DNA of 23,635 nt from an uncultured Porphyromonadaceae bacterium (GTDB lineage: Bacteria; Bacteroidota; Bacteroidia; Bacteroidales; Muribaculaceae). The DNA lies in assembly GCA_905193485.1 (NCBI GenBank), contig CAJJOX010000003.1, forward strand, positions 1 through 23,635, in the 5' to 3' direction. The position numbers and the translations under genes were made by a program. How positions within the stretch are numbered: position 1 is the stretch's first letter; every line of letters begins with the position of its first letter. The notes under the pieces were generated by a model. That model had not been told where the DNA came from. It searched no databases and worked only from the letters and a program-made list of their open reading frames with translations. Below, piece by piece: positions 1-6,781 of the stretch.

Positions 1-50
1 TAAACCGGCAGCAAGAGTCCATTGACATTTTTCGCAAATCACGACACGGC

Positions 51-92
51 AAAAAGAAACTGCGCCGTAATTGTTCATTACGACACAGCTTC
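51..92 (-). terminator. Rho-independent terminator after the TonB receptor/lipoprotein operon
   Basis: Read on the minus strand, 92-77 pairs with 71-56 around a 5-nt loop. All 16 positions pair if three G-U wobbles are allowed, whereas the plus-strand RNA would have three A-C mismatches, so the minus strand is the working orientation. The stem is followed on the minus strand by TTTTT (51-55). It lies 27 bp beyond the stop of the lipoprotein gene. The core GCTGTGTCGTAAT...TTACGGCGCAG recurs at 18627-18669. Confidence 0.7.
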
Positions 93-118
93 ATATTGTT
101 TAATCGGCGGAGTGACAA

Positions 119-1606
119 TCAATAGGGGGTGTTTTGCGGATCAAAATTGGTCCAGCCGTTCATCCAGTTGTCGGAAGCATCTTTGAATGCGCCGATATAG
201 CCTCCGTTGCCGTCGGAGAGCATGGAAGAGGGGCAATAGTTCTGCCCCAGGCCTGCGGGGTCGGTAAGATTGAGCCCGGATTCCGTCATGGTCTTGTTTG
301 ATGGTTCTGACAGGAAGAACGTGTGGGAGAATGAGAGGCGGTTGCGGTCTTCCGTCCCGACGGCCTGATCGATAAAGTAGTCCTCATAAACTTTGTTCTT
401 GTCTGAGCCGATTACATCCATTCCCGCGAATATTATGTTTTCGAGCTTGAAGTCGCCTGACTGCGCGTAGTTTACGGTATTGCCCTTTTCTCCGTCGATT
501 ATCAGACCGATAGGATACCCGACGGCAAGAGTGTTGGCGACATTGAGTTTGCTGCCACGGCGTATCTGCATCGCCGACTGGAATTTGCCGAGTTTCGAGC
601 CATTGTCGGGGAACAGGTTGCCGGCCGTGATATAATCAGAACTGTTGCGGAAGTCTCCGTTCTTGGCGGTTTTAGGACCGATGAATGTGACATGGCTGAA
701 ATGAGCGGACGTGAACGGGGCTGTCTCGGCACCGCTGGCGTTGTTGTCGCTCTCGAAACCGTTGCTCTGCGATGTATCGGCGATTCGAGGATCACGAACC
801 GACAGACAGTATTCAACATTGCCGGAGAATCCGTTGTCGGTGTCGAACTCATCGTCCCAGCCTTTGTAAGCCACGAGGTATTTACAGTTTACAGAACCAC
901 CGAACCATTCGTAAGAATCATCGTTTGAGTATGATACCTGAATGTGGTCCACGGTCGTGCCGCTGCCCACCGAACCGAAAGTCAGGCCATTGATTTCCTT
1001 GTCGGTGTCGAAGGGATAACCGGCGAACTCTATGCGCACATAGCGGTAGATACCGGAGTTGTCATTATCGTTGTCCCCTCCGTGGATTGTTGTCGGACCA
1101 CCTTCAATCTGCATTGTCTGCTGGTTGTTGCGAGCCTTGCCGCAGATTATGAGTCCGCCCCAGTCACCGGGACGACGTTGGCCGGGTGCCTGCGCCGATG
1201 TCATTACCACCGGCGCATCCTTCGTGCCATTCATCTCGACATATCCGCCGGGTTCCACGATGAGCGATGCCATGGTCCGCTTGTCGCCCTTGATGACGGT
1301 TCCGGCCGGGATGCGCAGCTTGGCTCCCGCATCGACGTATACCCATCCCTTGAGGGTGTAGACTCCTTTTTCAAGAGTGACGTCACCGGTGAAGTGGAAG
1401 TTCTGGGTGCCGTTGCCCAGTTCCTTACCCTCGTTGAAGAGTATGCCCTTGCTGTAGGCAACGTTCCCTTTGTATGTCACTTCCGGGTCTGTGAGATTTG
1501 GCGAATCGGGTTCGTCGTTCGATGAGCAGGATGCCATTGCAAGTCCGGCTCCCACGGCAAGCGCCGCAATGAGCAGCCTGCCTGAGTTGATGATGTTGGT
1601 TTTCAT
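119..1606 (-). CDS. Surface lipoprotein, beta-helix-like, partner of the adjacent TonB receptor
   Basis: The start at 1606 gives MKTNIINSGRLL, a hydrophobic stretch and the lipobox-like MASC followed by SSNDEPD, a typical Bacteroidetes lipoprotein export signal. Upstream in-frame ATGs at 1639 and 1618 would only add a basic extension. The mature protein (about 495 residues in all) is rich in Gly, Asn and Asp. It has repeated strand-turn units such as GDWGGLIICGKA and YEWFGGSVNCKYLVAYKGWDDEFDTDNG, which suggests a right-handed beta-helix with acidic, possibly Ca-binding turns. It is the second gene after the TonB receptor (gap about 40 bp) and ends before a clear terminator. Because the pair shares a promoter gap with a PhoB/PhoR-like system, a role in capturing a phosphorus compound at the cell surface is inferred. 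I recognise the type (TonB-associated beta-helix lipoprotein) but know no exact function. Confidence 0.75.
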   Translation of the reverse strand: MKTNIINSGRLLIAALAVGAGLAMASCSSNDEPDSPNLTDPEVTYKGNVAYSKGILFNEGKELGNGTQNFHFTGDVTLEKGVYTLKGWVYVDAGAKLRIPAGTVIKGDKRTMASLIVEPGGYVEMNGTKDAPVVMTSAQAPGQRRPGDWGGLIICGKARNNQQTMQIEGGPTTIHGGDNDNDNSGIYRYVRIEFAGYPFDTDKEINGLTFGSVGSGTTVDHIQVSYSNDDSYEWFGGSVNCKYLVAYKGWDDEFDTDNGFSGNVEYCLSVRDPRIADTSQSNGFESDNNASGAETAPFTSAHFSHVTFIGPKTAKNGDFRNSSDYITAGNLFPDNGSKLGKFQSAMQIRRGSKLNVANTLAVGYPIGLIIDGEKGNTVNYAQSGDFKLENIIFAGMDVIGSDKNKVYEDYFIDQAVGTEDRNRLSFSHTFFLSEPSNKTMTESGLNLTDPAGLGQNYCPSSMLSDGNGGYIGAFKDASDNWMNGWTNFDPQNTPY

Positions 1607-1647
1607 ACTTTTTCTCATTTTTTTGATTAGAGATTGCACTTTTTTTA

Positions 1648-4410
1648 TTAGAAATTGTAACCGATTGTTATGCTGAAATTGCGTCCCGGCTTGTAGCTAC
1701 GGGTCGTTTCTTCTATTGTTTTACCTTTTCCTTCGTTTGTCACTTCCTCAATCTGTTTGAATAGGTATCGTTGTGCGAGAATGTCGCGGGCTGAGAGTTT
1801 CAGGTTCCATTTGCCGAACTTCTTCGACACCGATAAGTCGATGCTGTGGCGCGGCATCTCGTAGGAGTTGGGGATGTTGCGGGCCGTACCGTCGGAGGCT
1901 GTGCCGTAACGGTTGCCTACGCCTATGATTCGTTTGCCGATGATGTTGTAGAGTACGGCGGCATTCCAGCCATATTCCTGATTGTTGTAGAAAAGTCCTG
2001 CGTTCACCAGATAAGGCGACTGTCCCTGCATGGGACGGTCTATGTTGTTGGTGCCCTTGTTGAAGGTCACACGGCTCTTAATCAGGGCGCCGTTGAGCGA
2101 CAACGAAAAATCTCTGAGTCCGATGAAACCGAGGTTCTTGCGGATGTCGAGTTCCACTCCGTAGTTGTTGGCGCCCCGGGCGTTGATGAACGAATAGATA
2201 AGATCTGTTCCTCCGGCCACAGTGTAGGTCCACTCTATAGGGTTGGCGAAATGCTTGTAGAACAGCGCCACCGAAATCTGCTCCCCTCTGGAGGGATACC
2301 ACTCCCAGCGGAGGTCAACATTGTCGATTGTGGACGCTTTCAGGTCAGGATTGCCCATGACGCTGCTGCCAAGATCGAAGTCATAATATACCGACGAGGA
2401 AAGCTCGCGAAACTCCGGACGGTTTGTAGAGCGACCGTAAGCGGCTCGAAGCTGGTGTCTGTCAGTTATATGATATGTCACGTTGACCGAGGGATACGCT
2501 CCCGAATAGTCATAATTGGTCTTGTGAAGGCTCTCCTCATACTGCCGCGTGTTCATATCGAGGGTCTGGCGACTGTATTCATACCTCACACCGGCATGAA
2601 TGTCGAATTTTCTCAAGGGAATGTCCGCTGAAAGATAGGCCGCCCCGAGTGTCTGATGCGCATTGTAATTGTTGAGCCAGTTCACCTCCTCGTAGAGATA
2701 GAGCTTGTCGGGTCCGTAATTTGAATCCGTCAGCAGGTCTCCCTGCACATCGGGGTTGAACATAAATCTGTCAGGAAGAGTGTTCTCGGGTTGCCAGCCA
2801 TACTGGAACTGACGGGTGCGGTAGGTACGTGTGCGATATTCGCCGTATATACCGGTTTTAAGTATGGGGCGAAAAGTGGTGAAATCAAACTCATGTCTGT
2901 AATTGCCCGACAGCGATCCTGTATGCTCGTTGAGTTTGGTAAACTCCCGGCCAATACGGTATATGCCCATAGTCTGCTCCGTGCGGTCGGTGCGCTCTAT
3001 CAGTCTCCGGTCGGGCAGATTGCGTTGTGCGAAGGCATATCCGACGCTCCAGTCCACGCGGTCGGCATCGAATGTATGGCTGCCGGTGAACTGAGTATTG
3101 TAAGTGGGGCGCGACGAGTGATAATATTCCATGTCGTTGATATTGTCGGCCTGCGCATTGAAACCGATGCGGTCGGAGTATCTGTTCTTGATGATTTGAT
3201 TGAACATGTTTTTCCACTCGAACAGATGGATGCTTCCGGCAGGACGAAACGAGATATTCAGCATTGCTCCGTAGCGCGTCTCGCGGGTATATTGATTGTC
3301 TGTTGCTTTTCTCAAAGGTACGCTCTTGCCGTTGGCCATGTCGTAAGGGCCGTAGAGCGAGTTCTCCATATTCAGGAGCGTGCGGTAACTGTTTGAGAAA
3401 TTCAATGCCGCCACAAGCCACATCTGACTTTCGCCTATGCGCCATGACTGATTGTAAGCCGCGTTTGCCTTGAGGTCGGCAATGGGGTGAATGGTCTTGA
3501 CTTTCCAGTTGTTGTCGAAGCCGCCGAGCACAGGGTTGAGTCTGCCGTCGAAACCGGGATAGCTGACAAGAGGCGCGTCAAGTCCTCCTTTGGGAAAACT
3601 GAACTTACCTTCCGGCTTAACAAATTCGCGGAAATGTGTCATGTCATTGAAGCCTGCGCCAATTGAAATGTCAAAACCGTTGTTCAACGGCTGGCGTTTG
3701 GTGTTGACCATCACAAATCCGCCGGTGAAATCAGCGGGATATTCCGGCGCCGGACTTTTGACGATCACCATGTTGTCAATCTGGCTGCTCGGTATAATGT
3801 CAAATGAGAACGCACGGGAATCAGCTTCCGAACTCGGCACCGCGCTGCCGTTGAGCCATACATTGTTGTATCTCTGTGACAGGCCACGCACCATCACGAA
3901 CTTCTCGTCTATGATGGAGATGCCCGGGATACGCCTTATGACTTCAGAAGCATCCTTGTCCTGTGTCTTTGAGATTTCCTGGGCCGAAACGCCGTTCTGC
4001 ACCACCTGACTGTTTTTCTGTTCATGAATCTGTGCCGTTTCGCTGTCTTTTCTCGCAATGGCTGTCACTGTGACCTCCTGAAGCGACTGTGCGTCAGGCG
4101 CCATTTTTATGTCAAGAACCACAGTGTCGCCTTTGATCTCGATTCCTTTTGTCAGATAATCTTTATAGCCTATATATTTCGACAGAAATGTGTAAACGCC
4201 TGGTTTGAGATCAAGTAAGTAGTTTCCGTCAATGTCTGTGACTGTGCCGTTGCCGAGTTTTTCAACATATATCGTGGCTCCAATCAACGGTTCGTCTGTT
4301 GACAGATCTGTCACTGTGCCTTTGACCACCGTTGCCTCCGCTACAAGACTGCTTGTCGATAGCAGAGTGATAAAAGATAATTTTTTAACGAGTTCTGGAA
4401 ATCTGTTCAT
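1648..4410 (-). CDS. TonB-dependent outer-membrane receptor, probably phosphate-regulated
   Basis: The protein has 920 residues from ATG 4410; an in-frame GTG at 4431 is possible, but the signal peptide fits the ATG (MNRFPELVKKLSFITLLSTS). In order it has a signal peptide (about 1-27), a carboxypeptidase-regulatory-like beta-sandwich (about 29-110, VVKGTVTDLSTDEPLIGATI), a plug domain (about 115-240, with DASEVIRRIPGISI and MVRGLSQRYNNVWLNG) and a large beta-barrel ending in the aromatic strand SITIGYNF. This architecture moves scarce substrates across the outer membrane using TonB energy. No SusD-like partner is present; instead a beta-helix lipoprotein follows in the same operon. The gene diverges from a PhoB/PhoR-like pair and a phosphate permease, so the substrate is probably phosphate or an organic phosphorus compound (inference). 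Family assignment is firm; substrate is not. Confidence 0.9.
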   Translation of the reverse strand: MNRFPELVKKLSFITLLSTSSLVAEATVVKGTVTDLSTDEPLIGATIYVEKLGNGTVTDIDGNYLLDLKPGVYTFLSKYIGYKDYLTKGIEIKGDTVVLDIKMAPDAQSLQEVTVTAIARKDSETAQIHEQKNSQVVQNGVSAQEISKTQDKDASEVIRRIPGISIIDEKFVMVRGLSQRYNNVWLNGSAVPSSEADSRAFSFDIIPSSQIDNMVIVKSPAPEYPADFTGGFVMVNTKRQPLNNGFDISIGAGFNDMTHFREFVKPEGKFSFPKGGLDAPLVSYPGFDGRLNPVLGGFDNNWKVKTIHPIADLKANAAYNQSWRIGESQMWLVAALNFSNSYRTLLNMENSLYGPYDMANGKSVPLRKATDNQYTRETRYGAMLNISFRPAGSIHLFEWKNMFNQIIKNRYSDRIGFNAQADNINDMEYYHSSRPTYNTQFTGSHTFDADRVDWSVGYAFAQRNLPDRRLIERTDRTEQTMGIYRIGREFTKLNEHTGSLSGNYRHEFDFTTFRPILKTGIYGEYRTRTYRTRQFQYGWQPENTLPDRFMFNPDVQGDLLTDSNYGPDKLYLYEEVNWLNNYNAHQTLGAAYLSADIPLRKFDIHAGVRYEYSRQTLDMNTRQYEESLHKTNYDYSGAYPSVNVTYHITDRHQLRAAYGRSTNRPEFRELSSSVYYDFDLGSSVMGNPDLKASTIDNVDLRWEWYPSRGEQISVALFYKHFANPIEWTYTVAGGTDLIYSFINARGANNYGVELDIRKNLGFIGLRDFSLSLNGALIKSRVTFNKGTNNIDRPMQGQSPYLVNAGLFYNNQEYGWNAAVLYNIIGKRIIGVGNRYGTASDGTARNIPNSYEMPRHSIDLSVSKKFGKWNLKLSARDILAQRYLFKQIEEVTNEGKGKTIEETTRSYKPGRNFSITIGYNF

Positions 4411-4473
4411 TCTATATTGCTTTTGTTTCACGCCGCAAAAGTCGCTCGTATTTATTTCATGGTCATATCGTAA

Positions 4474-4535
4474 TTGTTATGCTTTTGTTAAAGGGAATAG
4501 AGTTGTTAAAGTTTTATTAAACTTTTGATTCACAA
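4474..4535. promoter_or_regulatory. Putative Pho-box ladder: five 11-bp direct half-sites
   Basis: In the gap between the TonB receptor and the response regulator, TTGTTA-like units recur with exact 11-bp phase: TTGTTATGCTT (4474), TTGTTAAAGGG (4485), then after 7 bp TTGTTAAAGTT (4503), TTATTAAACTT (4514) and TTGATTCACAA (4525). PhoB of enterobacteria binds tandem 11-bp half-sites (CTGTCAT-type), so the phase fits a PhoB-family regulator although the sequence differs. Position allows control of both divergent units. Function is inferred. Confidence 0.5.
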
Positions 4536-4558
4536 TAGTGTGTGACTGTAATATTGAT

Positions 4559-4566
4559 TATTTTTG
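4559..4566 (+). promoter_or_regulatory. -7 promoter box (TATTTTTG) just before the response regulator
   Basis: TATTTTTG matches the Bacteroidetes TAnnTTTG box and is followed by C, as is common. No TTG lies 19-21 bp upstream, which suits an activator-dependent promoter next to the putative Pho boxes. The box ends only 4 bp before the ATG at 4571, so a transcript from it would be leaderless or nearly so. Confidence 0.4.
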
Positions 4567-4570
4567 CAAC

Positions 4571-5266
4571 ATGAAAGACAATATAAGGATTCTCATTGTG
4601 GATGACGAGGAAACGCTATGCGAAACACTCGCATTCAACCTCGATCAGGAGGGATATGACGTAGACACCGCATACAGTGCCGAAGAAGCGCTGACACGCG
4701 ATCTCGGCGGCTATGACCTGATCCTGCTTGATATTATGATGGGTGAAATCTCGGGGACACAGCTTGCCCGCATAATGAAATCAAATCCCGTCACCGCTGC
4801 TGTTCCCATAATATTCTGTACGGCAAAAGACACTGAAGAAGACATGATAAACGGTCTTGATCTTGGTGCTGACGATTATATAATGAAGCCATATTCACTG
4901 AAAGCCGTTCTTGCCAGGATAAGGGCCGTCCTTAGACGGGTGGCCACAGACAGGTCATCGGCAAAAAATCAGGATGACAGGGTTTCGTATAAAGGACTTG
5001 TCCTGTCATTGCGCGACAGATCCTGTACGGTTGACGGAGCGGCGGTGAGTATGCCGAAAAAAGAATATGAAATTCTCCTGAAATTCCTTTCCAATATAGG
5101 GCAGGTGTTTTCCCGGGCCGAACTGCTCAAGGCAATATGGCCTGAAGAGGTGGTGGTGCTCGACAGGGTCGTCGATGTCAATATCACCCGGATCCGTCAG
5201 AAAATCGGACCTTACGGAAAGAATATCATAACGCGTTCAGGGTATGGCTATGGCTTCATCGAATAG
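4571..5266 (+). CDS. phoB: PhoB-like response regulator, OmpR family
   Basis: The protein has 231 residues from ATG 4571; an earlier in-frame ATG at 4538 would add an implausible Cys-rich MCDCNIDYFCN. The receiver domain (about 5-120) has the acidic pair D11/D12, phospho-acceptor D54 (LILLDIMM), T84 (FCTAKD) and K106 (YIMKPYS). A winged-helix DNA-binding domain follows (about 140-231), ending IITRSGYGYGFIE as in OmpR/PhoB proteins. It overlaps the kinase gene by 23 bp, so the two are co-translated. The phosphate permease and phosphate porin downstream, and the 11-bp repeats upstream, are why I name it PhoB-like; OmpR-family regulators of other stimuli look alike, so the symbol rests on context. 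Confidence 0.85.
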   Translation: MKDNIRILIVDDEETLCETLAFNLDQEGYDVDTAYSAEEALTRDLGGYDLILLDIMMGEISGTQLARIMKSNPVTAAVPIIFCTAKDTEEDMINGLDLGADDYIMKPYSLKAVLARIRAVLRRVATDRSSAKNQDDRVSYKGLVLSLRDRSCTVDGAAVSMPKKEYEILLKFLSNIGQVFSRAELLKAIWPEEVVVLDRVVDVNITRIRQKIGPYGKNIITRSGYGYGFIE

Positions 5267-6713
5267 GCTCTCTTACCCGAAAAAATTGTTTCTCTGGCTT
5301 CTGGGATATTCCGTACTCCTGACGGGATGCTTTGTGATGTTTCAATATCATCGCGAGAAGGCCTTTAAGGCCGAGGAACTCAATACGCGCCTCCAGCTCA
5401 TCAACACGTATATAATAACAGAACTCAGCAAGGGGAACGAACCGGAAGAAATAGACCTTGCCGATTTCCATCCGTTTGAGGATATACGTGTTAATGTGAT
5501 TGACGGCAAAGGGAATATCATATATGACAATGCGACGGATTCACTCCCTGCCGACAATCACTTCGGACGCGAGGAAATACGTCAGGCTCTCGCCACAGGA
5601 ACAGGCTATACGGTGCGTCGCCACAGTGAAAGCACTGACAAAAGCTATTTCTATGCCGCCACCAGAGCGTCGGACGGATCGGTCGTTCGCACCGCCGTGC
5701 CGTATTCCGTTTCGCTCATTTCCCTATTGCAGGCTGACTATACATTCCTTTGGGTAATGGGATTGATATCTCTTGTCATGTGCGTTTTAGGCTACTTTGC
5801 GACACGCAGGGTGGGTCTTCACATACTGCGGCTGAACCGTTTTGCAGAGAAGGTGGAGAACGGAGAGCGTATATCGGATACCGAACCGTTTCCCGATGAC
5901 GAGCTCGGTTCGATATCGAATCATATCGTATGCCTGTATGCGCGTCTGCAACAGGCTTACACCGACCGCGACAACGAACATCGGGCTTCCATGTATGAGC
6001 AAAAGGAAAAGGAGCGTATCAAGAAACAGCTTACCAACAATATAAATCACGAACTGAAGACTCCGGTCGCCTCGATAAGGGTGTGCCTTGAAACTCTGCT
6101 TACGCACAAAAACCTTTCTGATGAAAAGCGGGAAGTTTTTCTTGAGCGCTGCATGTCGAATGCCGAACGCCTGCAAAACCTCCTGTCGGATGTGTCGATG
6201 TTGACGCGTATGGACGACGGCAGGGAATCAATCATAAAAGAACCCGTGAATCTTTCGGAAATTATCGAATGCACGGCGAGCGAGCATGATATCGCGGCAC
6301 AAGGCAAGGGGCTGACCATTATCAACAATGTGTCGGGCGGATTGCATATGTCCGGCAACCGGTCATTGCTTGAAGCCATCTTTAATAATCTTATGGACAA
6401 TGCGATCGCCTACAGTGGAGGCTCAATAATAAGCATAAGGCTGTGTGACTGCGACGAAGACAGGATCCGGCTGGAATTTTCAGACAACGGCGCAGGTATC
6501 CCTCCGGAACATCTGCCCAGAATATTCGAGCGTTTTTATCGTATAGACAAAGGCCGAAGCCGTGTTTCAGGCGGTACGGGTCTTGGGCTGGCCATCGTGA
6601 AAAACGCCGTGGCCTTGCATGGCGGCACTATCACGGCAGTGAATCAGCCGGGCGGAGGTCTGTCATTCAGAATCACGCTTGCAAGGAAACAGGCGGGTTT
6701 CATAAAAGATTAG
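5244..6713 (+). CDS. phoR: PhoR-like sensor histidine kinase
   Basis: This is a 489-residue membrane kinase. TM1 is about 15-33 and TM2 about 166-185, enclosing a roughly 130-residue periplasmic sensor region. An HAMP-like linker follows (about 185-240, RRVGLHILRLNRFAEKVENGE), then a dimerisation/phosphotransfer domain with H269 in NINHELKTPVASIR, and an HATPase domain with the N box NNLMDNAIAYS, G1 DNGAGIP, F box FERFYRID and G2 GGTGLGLAIVKN. All catalytic motifs are intact. The start at 5244 lies inside the regulator gene; a second ATG at 5250 is equally possible. It probably phosphorylates the preceding regulator in response to phosphate limitation. No PstSCAB or separate PhoU is seen here, so the signal may come through the neighbouring PiT-PhoU fusion (inference). 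Confidence 0.85.
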   Translation: MAMASSNRLSYPKKLFLWLLGYSVLLTGCFVMFQYHREKAFKAEELNTRLQLINTYIITELSKGNEPEEIDLADFHPFEDIRVNVIDGKGNIIYDNATDSLPADNHFGREEIRQALATGTGYTVRRHSESTDKSYFYAATRASDGSVVRTAVPYSVSLISLLQADYTFLWVMGLISLVMCVLGYFATRRVGLHILRLNRFAEKVENGERISDTEPFPDDELGSISNHIVCLYARLQQAYTDRDNEHRASMYEQKEKERIKKQLTNNINHELKTPVASIRVCLETLLTHKNLSDEKREVFLERCMSNAERLQNLLSDVSMLTRMDDGRESIIKEPVNLSEIIECTASEHDIAAQGKGLTIINNVSGGLHMSGNRSLLEAIFNNLMDNAIAYSGGSIISIRLCDCDEDRIRLEFSDNGAGIPPEHLPRIFERFYRIDKGRSRVSGGTGLGLAIVKNAVALHGGTITAVNQPGGGLSFRITLARKQAGFIKD

Positions 6714-6781
6714 GGATTTTGAAATATTTATGAAATGTTTTCTCGATTATTTTGCGGTGAGTAACGTAATTGAGAAAACAA

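Noticed and set aside
944..1525. A 193-codon plus-strand open frame
   Set aside because: It is antisense to the lipoprotein gene, has no family features and arises from the codon bias of the true strand.
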